Position numbers and translations under genes: made by a program. From the NCBI RefSeq assembly GCF_017876755.1, contig NZ_JAGIOO010000001.1:7487786-7551785 (forward strand): DNA of 64,000 nt, written 5' to 3'. The DNA is from Crossiella equi (GTDB lineage: Bacteria; Actinomycetota; Actinomycetes; Mycobacteriales; Pseudonocardiaceae). The notes below the pieces were generated by a model. That model searched no databases and was not told the DNA's origin. It saw only the letters and a program-made list of their open reading frames with translations. Below are positions 9,142 to 17,051 of this stretch, in pieces; within the stretch, counting starts at the first letter, position 1; each line of letters starts with the position of its first letter.

Positions 9142-9960
9142 TCAGCGCTCGATGAGCCGCCTCAGCTCGTCCTCGGTGAGCCGCAGCCCCAGCTCCGGCA
9201 GCAGCGTCGCCAGCTCGGCGCGCGGCACCGGCCGGGTGTCGGTGCGGCCGTCGGCGTGCTCCACCGTCAGCTCCTCACCGACCAGGCGGCGGCTGAGGCC
9301 CTCCGCCAGGCGCATCACCACCAGCTGCTGGCTGAAGGGGGAGCGGGGGTGGGAGGAGACGTAGTGGTGGGCCACCGCGTAGTCGACGGGGTGCTGCTCC
9401 TGGTCGTCGAAACCGTGCAGGGTGCGCCAGCCACCGCTCTCCTGCTTCTGCAACAGCCACAGCGCACCGTCCCGGACGAGCCGGTGCGGCCAGCCCGCCT
9501 GGTCCACGACCTCGCCCTCGGCCAGCGGCATCGGCCGGTACATGCCCGCGCCGTAGCCGATGTCCACCAGGTACTCCCGGCCCTGCGCGGTCACGGTCAG
9601 CGTCATGTGCGTGCGCGGGCCCGGGCGGTCCGGTTCGATGCGGGACATCCGCCGCCGCACCGCGTAGCCCAGCTGTTCGGCGACCGCGGCGAACAGCAGC
9701 GCGTGCTCGTAGCAGTAGCCGCCCCGGCGGCGGGTGACCAGCTTGTCCGCGATGACGTCCAGGCCCACGCCCGGGTGCTGGTGCAGCAGCACGTCGATGT
9801 TCTCGAACGGGATCGCCCGGATGTGCGCCTCGTGCAGGGACCGCAGCGCGGCCGCGGTCGGTGCGGGCACGGCGGGGTGCCCGATGCGCGCCAGGTAGCC
9901 GGCCACGTCGACCGCGGTGATCGTCCACTCGTCGCTGGTGGTCTCGGGTGCAGTGCTCAT
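9142..9960 (-). CDS. nat: Arylamine N-acetyltransferase
   Basis: Acetyl-CoA-dependent transferase of arylamines and arylhydrazines, 272 aa, the usual length. The catalytic triad is complete: Cys83 in RRGGYCYE, His118 in RTHMTL and Asp133 in LVDIGYG. PFENIDV near residue 51 is a further family motif. The ATG at 9960 coincides with the expected transcription start of a MerR-type promoter, so the mRNA may be leaderless. It may serve in detoxification or in acylation of secondary metabolites; related NATs close ansamycin rings, but no ansamycin genes are near. It stands alone, divergent from the sigma factor gene. Confidence 0.9.
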   Translation of the reverse strand: MSTAPETTSDEWTITAVDVAGYLARIGHPAVPAPTAAALRSLHEAHIRAIPFENIDVLLHQHPGVGLDVIADKLVTRRRGGYCYEHALLFAAVAEQLGYAVRRRMSRIEPDRPGPRTHMTLTVTAQGREYLVDIGYGAGMYRPMPLAEGEVVDQAGWPHRLVRDGALWLLQKQESGGWRTLHGFDDQEQHPVDYAVAHHYVSSHPRSPFSQQLVVMRLAEGLSRRLVGEELTVEHADGRTDTRPVPRAELATLLPELGLRLTEDELRRLIER

Positions 9961-9966
9961 GTCCCG

Positions 9967-9997
9967 AGCCTGCTGCCTCCAGTGCGCTGGAGGTCAA
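9967..9997 (-). promoter_or_regulatory. MerR-type promoter of the N-acetyltransferase gene
   Basis: On the minus strand, TTGACC (9992-9997) and CAGGCT (9967-9972) are 19 bases apart, the long spacer typical of MerR-activated promoters. The spacer holds the palindrome CCTCCAG-TGCG-CTGGAGG (9976-9993). The predicted transcription start falls on the ATG at 9960. No merR gene is adjacent. Confidence 0.65.
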
Positions 9998-10369
9998 GCC
10001 GACGTACGCCGCGGTGCGTGGCACAGCGAGCCCAGCACTCCGGGCTCGCGTTCGGGCCCCGCGGCCGCCGACGACGAGGAACGGCCCACCCGCGTGCTCA
10101 CCGCGCTGGGCGCAGTCCCGGCGGGCGAGGGCTGGTACCGCTGTCGACGCCGGTACACCCCCCGGGATGGGGCTCCGGGTGGCGTGGCCCGGTGGGGTGC
10201 ACGTCTCGTGCGGCATCGGCCGGGCGAAGCCGTGAAACCGAGGCAGTTCTTCGCCTGGTTCACCCGCGTCACGGCGTCGCCCGGCCATCGCCACCCGAGC
10301 GGTGCGCACCCCGGTCCCACCCGCGCCGCGCGCCGGACAGCCCGGCCGTTGTCGGGGATCGCCGCTACC
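9998..10369. other. Intergenic stretch without a gene
   Basis: About 370 bases between the NAT promoter and the sigma factor gene. The only clear structure is a hairpin, GCGAGCCC (10026-10033) with GGGCTCGC (10042-10049). Open frames run across it, but they have no family resemblance and overlap the regulatory region. Confidence 0.4.
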
Positions 10370-11668
10370 GTGACCACCGTGCGGGCAACCCGAACAGCAG
10401 TCGAAGCGGCGGTCGCCGACGCCTTCCACACCGAGTGGGGACAGGTGGTGGCCACGCTCATCCGCGTGACCGGCGACTGGGACCTCGCCGAGGAGTGCGC
10501 CCAGGACGCCTTCACCCAGGCCCTGGAGACCTGGCCGCGCGACGGCGTGCCCACCAGACCCGGCGCGTGGCTGACCACCACCGCCCGCAACCGGGCCACC
10601 GACCGGCTGCGCCGGGAAGCGGTGGGCCGGACCAAGCTGCGGCAGCTGGCCGCACAGGCACTGGTCGAGCCGCCACCGGCCGAGCCGTCAGCCGTCGAGC
10701 AGTCCGAGATCGACGAGGAGATCCGGGACGACCGGCTGCGCCTGGTGTTCACCTGCTGCCACCCGGCTCTGCCCCTGGACGGCAGGGTGGCCCTGACCCT
10801 GCGCACCCTGTGCGGGCTGACCACCACCGAGATCGCCCGCGCGTTCCTCGTACCCGAAGCCACCATGGCACAACGGCTCGTGCGCGCCAAACGCAAGATA
10901 CGCAACGCCGCCATCCCCTACCGCGTACCGCCCGCGCACCTGCTGCCGGAGCGCCTGACCGCGGTGCTCGGGGTGCTGTACCTGCTGTTCAACGAGGGCT
11001 ACTCGGCCACCGCGGGCGAGGACCTGGTGCGCGGCACGCTCTCCGCCGAGGCGATCCGGCTGGCCAGGGTCCTCTGTGGACTGATGCCGGGCGAGCCGGA
11101 GGCCGAGGGGCTGCTGGCGTTGCTGCTGTTGCAGGACGCCCGGCGGGAGGCCCGCGTGGACGGCCGCGGCGAACTGGTCCCGTTGGAGGAGCAGGACCGC
11201 GGCCGGTGGGACGCCGACCGGATCGCCGAGGGCACCGCGCTGCTGGAGACCGCGCTGCGCCGGGGCAGGCCCGGGGGGTACCAGCTCCAGGCGGCGATCG
11301 CGGCCTGCCACGCCACCGCCCCGGTCGCCGCCGACACCGACTGGCCACAGATCGCGGGCCTGTACGCGGAGCTGGTCCGGCGGGTGCCCTCGCCGGTGGT
11401 GCGCCTGAACCAGGCGGTGGCCGTGGCCATGGCGGAGGGTCCGGCGGCGGGCCTGGCCCTGGTGGAGGAGCTGGACCGCGCCGGCGGCCTGGCGGGCTAC
11501 CACCTGCTGCCCGCCACCCGCGCGGACCTGTTGCGCCGCCTGGGCAAGACGGCCGAGGCCGCTGCCGCCTACCGCGATGCCCTGGGGCTGGCGACGGTCC
11601 CGGCCGAACGGCGCTACCTGGAACGCCGCCTGGCCGCTCAGGAACCGGGGCCCGCCCAGGACGCGTAG
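10370..11668 (+). CDS. ECF42-type RNA polymerase sigma factor with TPR-like tail
   Basis: Sigma factor of about 432 aa. Region 2 ([18 protein letters not shown], then [19 protein letters not shown]) and region 4 ([33 protein letters not shown]) are followed by a long C-terminal extension with [11 protein letters not shown] and helical repeats ending in [15 protein letters not shown]. This layout defines the ECF42 (DUF6596) group, in which the tail replaces an anti-sigma factor and is needed for activity. GTG 10370 and GTG 10379 are both possible starts. ECF42 genes usually adjoin a DGPF gene; here one lies 10 kb away at 104-442. The 3' end overlaps the convergent pseudouridine synthase gene by 31 bases. 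Confidence 0.85.
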   Translation: MTTVRATRTAVEAAVADAFHTEWGQVVATLIRVTGDWDLAEECAQDAFTQALETWPRDGVPTRPGAWLTTTARNRATDRLRREAVGRTKLRQLAAQALVEPPPAEPSAVEQSEIDEEIRDDRLRLVFTCCHPALPLDGRVALTLRTLCGLTTTEIARAFLVPEATMAQRLVRAKRKIRNAAIPYRVPPAHLLPERLTAVLGVLYLLFNEGYSATAGEDLVRGTLSAEAIRLARVLCGLMPGEPEAEGLLALLLLQDARREARVDGRGELVPLEEQDRGRWDADRIAEGTALLETALRRGRPGGYQLQAAIAACHATAPVAADTDWPQIAGLYAELVRRVPSPVVRLNQAVAVAMAEGPAAGLALVEELDRAGGLAGYHLLPATRADLLRRLGKTAEAAAAYRDALGLATVPAERRYLERRLAAQEPGPAQDA

Positions 11669-12576
11669 TCCGCCCAAGCCCGCAACGTCTGTCCACTGTG
11701 GAACTCGTGGGCCACCCCGGTGACCGGGTCGGTGAAGCGCAGCGTGCGGGCCAGCAGCTGGAGCGGCCGGGTGAAGTCGTCCAGGGGCCGGTCGGTGAGC
11801 ACCGGGTAGAAGTCGTCGCCCAGGATCGGGATGCCCAGCCCGCTCAGGTGCAGGCGCAGCTGGTGCGTGCGGCCGGTGACCGGGCGCAGCCGGTAGCGGC
11901 CCAGTCCGTCCCGGGTCGCGAGCAGCTCGACCTCGGTCTCGGCGTTGACCGGCCCGTCGACCTCCTGCGCGGTGATCACCCCGCGCTCCTTGACGATGCG
12001 GCTGCGCACCACCGCGGGCAGCGCCAGGTCCGGGTCGTGCGGGGCGATCGCCTCGTACTCCTTGCCGACCAGGCGGTCGCGGAACAGGGTCTGGTAACGG
12101 CCCCGGTCCTCGCGCCGGATGACGAACAGCACCAGCCCGGCGGTCACCCGGTCCAGCCGGTGCGCCGCGCTGAGCTCGGGCAGCCCGTGCTCCTGGCGCA
12201 GCTTCACCAGCGCGGTCTGCTGGATGTGCTTGCCGCGCGGGATGGTGGCCAGGAAGTGCGGCTTGTCGGCGACCAGGATCCGCTCGTCCCGGTAGACGAC
12301 CGTGATGGGGAAGGGCACCGGCTCCTCCACCGGCAGCTCCCGGTGGAACCACACCACGCCACCGGGCACGTACGGCGCGTCCAGGGCCAGCGGCCCGCCC
12401 AGGTCGGCGATGCGCCCCTCGGTGAACATGGCGTCGATGGTCTCCGCCGCCACCATCGGCAACCGCTCGGCCAGGTGTGCCCGCACCGTGGCCCACCCGC
12501 CGTCCTCGGGCAGCCGCATGCGGGCCGGGTCGAGGCCGAAGCGCTGCGGCAGCGGGGGAGGGGTCTTGCGTCGCAC
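11638..12576 (-). CDS. RluA-family pseudouridine synthase
   Basis: RNA-modifying enzyme of 312 aa that isomerises uridine to pseudouridine in rRNA or tRNA. The catalytic motif HRLD is at 139-142 (Asp142), within [31 protein letters not shown] is the second conserved block. The N-terminal 60 residues resemble a diverged S4-like RNA-binding region. Which RNA position it modifies cannot be told. The convergent overlap with the sigma factor gene means the two transcripts can form a short antisense pair. Confidence 0.88.
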   Translation of the reverse strand: MRRKTPPPLPQRFGLDPARMRLPEDGGWATVRAHLAERLPMVAAETIDAMFTEGRIADLGGPLALDAPYVPGGVVWFHRELPVEEPVPFPITVVYRDERILVADKPHFLATIPRGKHIQQTALVKLRQEHGLPELSAAHRLDRVTAGLVLFVIRREDRGRYQTLFRDRLVGKEYEAIAPHDPDLALPAVVRSRIVKERGVITAQEVDGPVNAETEVELLATRDGLGRYRLRPVTGRTHQLRLHLSGLGIPILGDDFYPVLTDRPLDDFTRPLQLLARTLRFTDPVTGVAHEFHSGQTLRAWADYASWAGPGS

Positions 12577-12598
12577 CGGGCAAGCCTAGGCCCGGCCT

Positions 12599-12644
12599 CG
12601 TGGCGGCGGTGCTGGCACCCCGGGGTGCCAGCACCGCCGCCACG
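12599..12644 (-). terminator. Perfect 46-bp palindromic terminator
   Basis: Bases 12599-12621 are exactly complementary to 12622-12644, giving a 23-bp arm or, as a hairpin, a 21-bp stem with a CCGG loop. It lies 19 bases past the PPOX gene stop and before the pseudouridine synthase start. Its position fits a terminator for the leftward PPOX transcript, but the length and perfection are unusual. Confidence 0.6.
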
Positions 12645-12662
12645 GCGTCTCAGCTGGTCAGG

Positions 12663-13046
12663 TCAGTGCTCGATGATCTTGCGGGCACGCACGCGGACGA
12701 TGACGCGTTCCACCGAGTCGCTCTTCTCGGTCCACGGCTGGCCGGTGTAGCGCTGGGACAGCTCCTGGATGAGCGAGCCGTCCGGGTCCTCCTCGATGCT
12801 GGCCTCGCCGCGCAGCTCCACGGTCTGGTACTGGTTCTCCGGGTTGAACACGAGCACGCTCACGCGCGGGTCGCGCACCAGGTTGAGGTGCTTGCGGCGG
12901 CCCTTGACCGTGGAGAAGACCAGGTCGTCGCCGTCCAGCCGTCCCCAGACGACCGTGGCCTGCGGTCCGCCGTCGGGGTTGACGGTGGAGATGGTGAGGA
13001 AGTTGTTGCCGTCGAGCAGCGTGCGCGCCTTGTCGGACAGAGTCAT
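12663..13046 (-). CDS. PPOX-class F420-dependent oxidoreductase
   Basis: Small flavin/deazaflavin-binding split-barrel protein of 127 aa in the pyridoxamine-phosphate-oxidase-like superfamily. FLTISTVNPDGGPQATVVWG at 16-35 is the cofactor-binding strand pair, followed by VFSTVKGRRKHLNL, a phosphate-contact loop. In actinomycetes this subfamily mostly uses coenzyme F420, so the organism likely makes F420 (inference). The substrate is unknown. It is a single gene ended by the strong palindrome at 12599-12644. Confidence 0.8.
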   Translation of the reverse strand: MTLSDKARTLLDGNNFLTISTVNPDGGPQATVVWGRLDGDDLVFSTVKGRRKHLNLVRDPRVSVLVFNPENQYQTVELRGEASIEEDPDGSLIQELSQRYTGQPWTEKSDSVERVIVRVRARKIIEH

Positions 13047-13118
13047 GGGATGAATCTTGCTCGGTGCGCTGGCCAGCGGCCATCCAGGGGCGGTTCAAGG
13101 CTTATTTTTAGCCATGTA

Positions 13119-13145
13119 TTGACTTCGCGGTGTGGCGGTTATTAC
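13119..13145 (+). promoter_or_regulatory. Possible promoter of the lectin/beta-helix gene
   Basis: TTGACT (13119-13124) and TATTAC (13140-13145), spacer 15, sit in the only AT-rich island of this area (13099-13150). The spacing is short, so the call is tentative. Confidence 0.3.
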
Positions 13146-13196
13146 GTTCTGCCCGCCAACAAATTCACGCCGCCGCCACCCCTGCGTGACACCCCG

Positions 13197-13208
13197 GAAA
13201 CCGGTTTC
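13197..13208. promoter_or_regulatory. LacI-type operator-like palindrome
   Basis: GAAACCGGTTTC is a perfect 12-bp palindrome with a central CpG, the form bound by many LacI/GalR sugar repressors. It lies about 45 bases before the start of a secreted carbohydrate-active protein, between its promoter and ribosome site. Confidence 0.45.
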
Positions 13209-13253
13209 TAGCCCGTGGTGCCACGTCCCTGCACCGTGGCAGAGGAGTGCCCT

Positions 13254-15452
13254 GTGACGTTGAGACGGATGGCGACGGCGGCGGCAGCCGTGGCGGTCGC
13301 CGCAAGTTCGCTGACCCTGGTGGCGCCGTCGGCGGCCAACGCCGCGGTCACGCCGAACGCCTGGTACAAGATCGTCAGCAAGGCCAGCGGCAAGTGCGTG
13401 GACGCGCGCGGCGCGCTCACCGCCAACGGCACCGCGGTCCAGCAGTACACCTGCAACGACAGCGGCGCCCAGCAGTGGCAGTTCCAGGAGACCGGCGGCG
13501 GCTACTTCCGGCTGAACAACCGCAACGACCCCGCCCAGGTCGCCGACGTCGCGGAGAACTCCACCGCCGACGGCGGCGTGGTGCACCTGTGGACCTACGG
13601 CGGCGGCGCCAACCAGCAGTGGCAGCCGGTCGAGCAGGCCGACGGCTCCTACCGCCTGGTCAACCGCAACAGCGGCAAGTGCCTGGACCTCACCGAGGGC
13701 TCGCAGGCCGACCAGGTGCAGTTCCAGCAGTGGGCCTGCTTCGACGGCTCGCCCAACCAGTCGTTCAACCTGCAGCAGGTCGGCGGCAGCGACCCCGGCC
13801 CGGGCAACCCCGACTTCGGGCCCAACGTCCACGTCTTCGACCAGTCCACCCCCCAGAGCACCATCCAGAGCACGGTGAACTCGGTCTTCCAGCGGCAGGA
13901 GCGGGCCCAGTTCGGCGCCAACCGCTACGCCTTCCTGTTCAAGCCGGGCACCTACGACGTCGACGTCAACGTCGGGTACTACACGCAGGTCCTGGGCCTG
14001 GGCCGGATGCCCGGCGACACCCACATCCGGGGCGCGGTGCACGTGGAGGCCGACTGGTTCCAGGGCAACGCCACGCACAACTTCTGGCGGGCCGCGGAGA
14101 ACCTCGCGGTGACCCCGAACGGGGGCACCGACCGCTGGGCCGTCTCGCAGGCCGCCCCGTACCGGCGCATGCACGTGCGCGGCAACCTCCAGCTCGACGA
14201 CAACGGCTGGTCCTCCGGCGGTTTCATGGCCGACACTAAGGTCGACGGCCAGGTCCGCTCGGGCAGCCAGCAGCAGTGGCTCTCTCGCAACACCAACTGG
14301 GGCAGCTGGACCGGCTCCAACTGGAACATGGTCTTCGTCGGCGCGAACAACGCCCCGGCCGGTACCTTCCCGAACCCGCCGTACACCAAGGTCGACCAGA
14401 CCCCGCAGATCCGTGAGAAGCCGTTCCTGACGGTCAACGCCCAGGGCGGCTACGAGGTCTTCGTGCCCGCGCTGCGCAGCAACTCGCGCGGCACCACCTG
14501 GGAGTCCGGCAACCCGGCCGGGCAGGCCCTGCCGATCAGCTCCTTCTTCATCGCCAAGCCAGGCACCACCGCGGCGGCCATGAACCAGGCGCTGGCCGAG
14601 GGCAAGAACCTGCTGGTCACCCCGGGCATCTACCGGTTGGACCAGACGCTGCGCGTCACCCGCCCGGACACCGTGGTGCTGGGCCTGGGCCTGGCCACGC
14701 TGATGCCGAACAACGGGATCACCGCGCTGCAGGTGGCCGACGTGGACGGTGTGAAGGTCGCGGGCCTGCTCATCGACGCCAACACCACCAACTCCAACCT
14801 GCTGATGGAGGTCGGCCCGACCGGCTCCTCGGCCAGTCACGCCACCAACCCGACCTCGCTGCACGACGTGTTCATCCGCATCGGCGGCATGGTCGCGGGC
14901 AAGGCCACCACGAGCCTGGTGGTCAACAGCCGCAACGTCATCGGCGACCACCTGTGGCTGTGGCGCGGTGACCACGGTGAACCGCAGAGCACGATCGGGT
15001 GGAACGTGAACACCGCGGACCAGGGCCTGATCGTCAACGGTGACGACGTCACCATGTACGGCCTGTTCGTGGAGCACTACCAGAAGCACCAGACCATCTG
15101 GAACGGCCAGCGCGGCCGGACGTACTTCTACCAGAACGAGATGCCCTACGACCCGCCGAACCAGGCCGCGTGGATGAACGGCTCCACCCGGGGCTACGCC
15201 GCCTACAAGGTGGCCAACCACGTCACCAGCCACGAGGCCTGGGGCCTGGGCAGCTACTGCTTCTTCAACGTCGACCGCAGCGTCGTCGCCGAACGGGCCT
15301 TCGAGGTGCCGAACAACCCGGACGTCCGCTTCCACAACATGGTGACGGTCTCGCTGGGCGGCGGGTTCGGCACGATCAACCGGATCATCAACAACACCGG
15401 TGAACCGGCGAACGCGCAGAACAGCCACCGCACGTGGGTGAACTACCCGTAG
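13254..15452 (+). CDS. Secreted ricin-lectin / right-handed beta-helix protein
   Basis: Exported protein of 732 aa. A signal peptide (ending near ANAAVTPNA, about residue 31) is followed by a ricin B-type (CBM13) lectin domain with QQW-type repeats at about residues 35-165, a short Pro/Gly linker, then a large beta-helix domain of about 550 aa. The helix domain resembles actinobacterial beta-helix proteins related to GH55 exo-beta-1,3-glucanases (also often mislabelled adenylyl cyclase); the link to GH55 is my inference. AGAGGAG (13241-13247) selects GTG 13254. Likely a polysaccharide-degrading enzyme, possibly on beta-glucan. A LacI-type palindrome upstream suggests sugar control. Confidence 0.75.
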   Translation: MTLRRMATAAAAVAVAASSLTLVAPSAANAAVTPNAWYKIVSKASGKCVDARGALTANGTAVQQYTCNDSGAQQWQFQETGGGYFRLNNRNDPAQVADVAENSTADGGVVHLWTYGGGANQQWQPVEQADGSYRLVNRNSGKCLDLTEGSQADQVQFQQWACFDGSPNQSFNLQQVGGSDPGPGNPDFGPNVHVFDQSTPQSTIQSTVNSVFQRQERAQFGANRYAFLFKPGTYDVDVNVGYYTQVLGLGRMPGDTHIRGAVHVEADWFQGNATHNFWRAAENLAVTPNGGTDRWAVSQAAPYRRMHVRGNLQLDDNGWSSGGFMADTKVDGQVRSGSQQQWLSRNTNWGSWTGSNWNMVFVGANNAPAGTFPNPPYTKVDQTPQIREKPFLTVNAQGGYEVFVPALRSNSRGTTWESGNPAGQALPISSFFIAKPGTTAAAMNQALAEGKNLLVTPGIYRLDQTLRVTRPDTVVLGLGLATLMPNNGITALQVADVDGVKVAGLLIDANTTNSNLLMEVGPTGSSASHATNPTSLHDVFIRIGGMVAGKATTSLVVNSRNVIGDHLWLWRGDHGEPQSTIGWNVNTADQGLIVNGDDVTMYGLFVEHYQKHQTIWNGQRGRTYFYQNEMPYDPPNQAAWMNGSTRGYAAYKVANHVTSHEAWGLGSYCFFNVDRSVVAERAFEVPNNPDVRFHNMVTVSLGGGFGTINRIINNTGEPANAQNSHRTWVNYP

Positions 15453-15478
15453 CCCCTGGGTAGGCGGAATCACCCATC

Positions 15479-15514
15479 GGCCCAGGCCGCGCGACCACTC
15501 CCGCGGCCTGGGCC
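15479..15514 (+). terminator. Terminator of the lectin/beta-helix gene
   Basis: GGCCCAGGCCGCG (15479-15491) pairs with CGCGGCCTGGGCC (15502-15514), a perfect 13-bp stem with a 10-base loop, 27 bases after the stop. Confidence 0.65.
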
Positions 15515-15627
15515 CGTTCCCGTCCGGAGCCGGGCGCGCGGCTCAGCGTGCCTGTGCCGCTGCCGTGCCGCCTCGCCGGGCCCTGGTGTAGGCAAGCGCA
15601 TTCCCGCCCGCCAGCGGACAGCACGGC

Positions 15628-15657
15628 GGGCCGGTTCCCCGCCGTGGGGACCGGCCC
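15628..15657 (-). terminator. Terminator of the degenerate ATPase-fold gene
   Basis: GGGCCGGT-T-CCCC (15628-15640) pairs with GGGGACCGGCCC (15646-15657) with one bulged base, just past the leftward gene's stop at 15671. Confidence 0.5.
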
Positions 15658-15670
15658 GCGCGCGTGCGGC

Positions 15671-16174
15671 TCAGTACCCCGGCTGGGGGGCGCGGCCCAG
15701 GCCCATCAGCAGCCGCTCCATGATCTCGGGGTCGACCTCGTGCGGCTCGTCCTTGAGGCGCTCGGCCTCCGGGGAACGGCGGCGCTCCCGGCGCGGCAGC
15801 GGCACCGAGTCCGCGGTCACGCCGCCGGGCAGCGGGAGCTCGCACCAGAGCATGCGGCCCCGGGCCAGCTCGACCACGCCCAGGTTCGGGCCTTCCATGT
15901 CCGGGGTGGCGGCCGCGGGCCTGCCGTCGGCGACCTCGATCACCAGGCGGTCGCCGCTGACGCGCAGGCGCACGGTCAGCATGCCCGGCCGGTCCGGGTC
16001 CGCGCTCTCCACCACCGCCGCGACCAGCTGGCCCGCGGCCGTCGCGGCCTCGTCCAGCATCGGGCGCAGGCGCCACTCGCGCAGCGTGAACTGGGCGAAC
16101 AGGTCGGCACAGCCCACCGCGGTGGGGAGGGCCACGAGCTGGATGTCGTCGACCTGTGCAGTCTGTGGGGTCAC
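15671..16174 (-). CDS. Degenerate HATPase-fold (anti-sigma-like) protein
   Basis: Protein of 167 aa resembling RsbW/SpoIIAB-type ATP-binding proteins, which are common in actinomycetes. The helix after the first strand (LDEAATAAGQLVAAVVESA) occupies the place of the N-box but lacks the Mg-ATP Asn, and the G1 box appears as LVIEVADGRPAAA. ATP binding is therefore doubtful. The C-terminal 45 residues are charged and probably disordered. Likely a protein-binding relic of an anti-sigma factor or a light regulatory partner; no partner gene is adjacent. It is divergent from the small HTH gene. Confidence 0.55.
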   Translation of the reverse strand: MTPQTAQVDDIQLVALPTAVGCADLFAQFTLREWRLRPMLDEAATAAGQLVAAVVESADPDRPGMLTVRLRVSGDRLVIEVADGRPAAATPDMEGPNLGVVELARGRMLWCELPLPGGVTADSVPLPRRERRRSPEAERLKDEPHEVDPEIMERLLMGLGRAPQPGY

Positions 16175-16288
16175 CGGCTTCCTTCTTCCGCCATTTCGGG
16201 AGCCTGAGGTGTCACTCGAATGAGGGATCCTGCCACACGGTGTTACCTCAAGCCCAGTCCGCGTCTACTTCGTTGCCGGTTGTCAACC

Positions 16289-16301
16289 TAAGATGACCTG
16301 G
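16289..16301 (+). promoter_or_regulatory. Leaderless promoter of the small HTH gene
   Basis: TAAGAT (16289-16294) is followed after exactly six bases by the GTG at 16301, so the transcript would start on the start codon. There is no Shine-Dalgarno sequence, which supports leaderless translation. Confidence 0.55.
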
Positions 16302-16537
16302 TGGAGATGGACCGGATCGTCACGTTGACCCAGGCCCTCGAGGGTGATGACCCGATCGAGGGGCTGGCCGCCACGGCCGAGCTGCGCCGTGAGCTGGAAC
16401 GGCAGGAGGCCGTGCTGGTGCGCCGGGCCCGGGTGCGGGGCCGCACCTGGACCGACATCGCCGCCGTCCTCGGGGTGAGCAAGCAGGCCGTGCACAAGAA
16501 GCACGGCCGCGGCTCGCTGTTCGGCAAGCGCGACTAG
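16301..16537 (+). CDS. Small helix-turn-helix protein
   Basis: Protein of 78 aa. An amphipathic helix (LEGLAAT-like, here IEGLAATAELRRELERQEAVLVRRAR) is followed by a sigma-region-4-like HTH, TWTDIAAVLGVSKQAVHKKH. This type is widespread and conserved in actinomycetes and is presumed to bind DNA, but its targets are unknown. GTG 16301 follows a leaderless promoter. The stop overlaps the convergent DUF2203 gene by four bases. Confidence 0.7.
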   Translation: MEMDRIVTLTQALEGDDPIEGLAATAELRRELERQEAVLVRRARVRGRTWTDIAAVLGVSKQAVHKKHGRGSLFGKRD

Positions 16538-16905
16538 GTCGTGTCCGGCAGCCGCCGCCGTCCGGCGAAGCCCAGGTCGGCGCGGTGGTACCAGGACAGC
16601 TCGGTGTCGCCCTCCAGCCAGCACAGCAGCACCGGCACCTCGTCCAGCTCGGCCGGGAAGTCCACCAGCAGCGGCGCGAAGCCCTTCAGCTCCGCCCCGG
16701 TCTCCTGCACCCGGGTCATCAGCTCGTCCAGCCGGGCCTGCGCGGCCTTGAACTCCGGCAGCCCGCCCAGCGGGCTCGGCTCCCCGCCCGGCGCCACCGC
16801 CGCGGCCAGCTCGGCGGCGTCGGCCCGCAGCGCGACCAGCTCCCCCAACACCGGCAGCAGGCGGGTGAGCTCGTCCCTGGCCTCGCGCACCGTGAACAGT
16901 CCCAT
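16534..16905 (-). CDS. DUF2203 family protein
   Basis: Cytosolic protein of 123 aa that matches the DUF2203 pattern: the N-terminal FTVREARDELTRLLPVLGEL helix and the C-terminal EVPVLLCWLEGDTELSWYHR block. Predicted mostly helical with one acidic patch. The ATG at 16905 (MGLFTVREA) is the family start; longer in-frame extensions run into a promoter region. Function is unknown. Its promoter faces the ABC exporter promoter. Confidence 0.75.
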   Translation of the reverse strand: MGLFTVREARDELTRLLPVLGELVALRADAAELAAAVAPGGEPSPLGGLPEFKAAQARLDELMTRVQETGAELKGFAPLLVDFPAELDEVPVLLCWLEGDTELSWYHRADLGFAGRRRLPDTT

Positions 16906-16935
16906 GATCGCATTCTCGCACCCGCCCGGGGATGG

Positions 16936-16966
16936 TTGACCTCCAGTTAAGTGGAGATTTAACACT
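16936..16966 (+). promoter_or_regulatory. MerR-type promoter of the ABC exporter gene
   Basis: TTGACC (16936-16941) and AACACT (16961-16966) are 19 bases apart; TAACAC at spacer 18 is an alternative -10. The spacer holds ACCTCCA (16939-16945) and TGGAGAT (16952-16958), an inverted repeat with one mismatch. The left half, TTGACCTCCAG, is identical to that of the NAT promoter at 9967-9997. Confidence 0.6.
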
Positions 16967-17051
16967 TCTCCCCGACATCGTGACCGGTTCTGTCAGGGGT
17001 GTGCGGCACCATTCGGGACGCACCAGACCGGCCCAGGAACTGTGGGGAGCC

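Noticed and set aside
9998-10369. N-terminal extension of the sigma factor to 9917
   Set aside because: It would cross the divergent NAT promoter and the added residues do not resemble sigma factors; the family starts near GTG 10370/10379.
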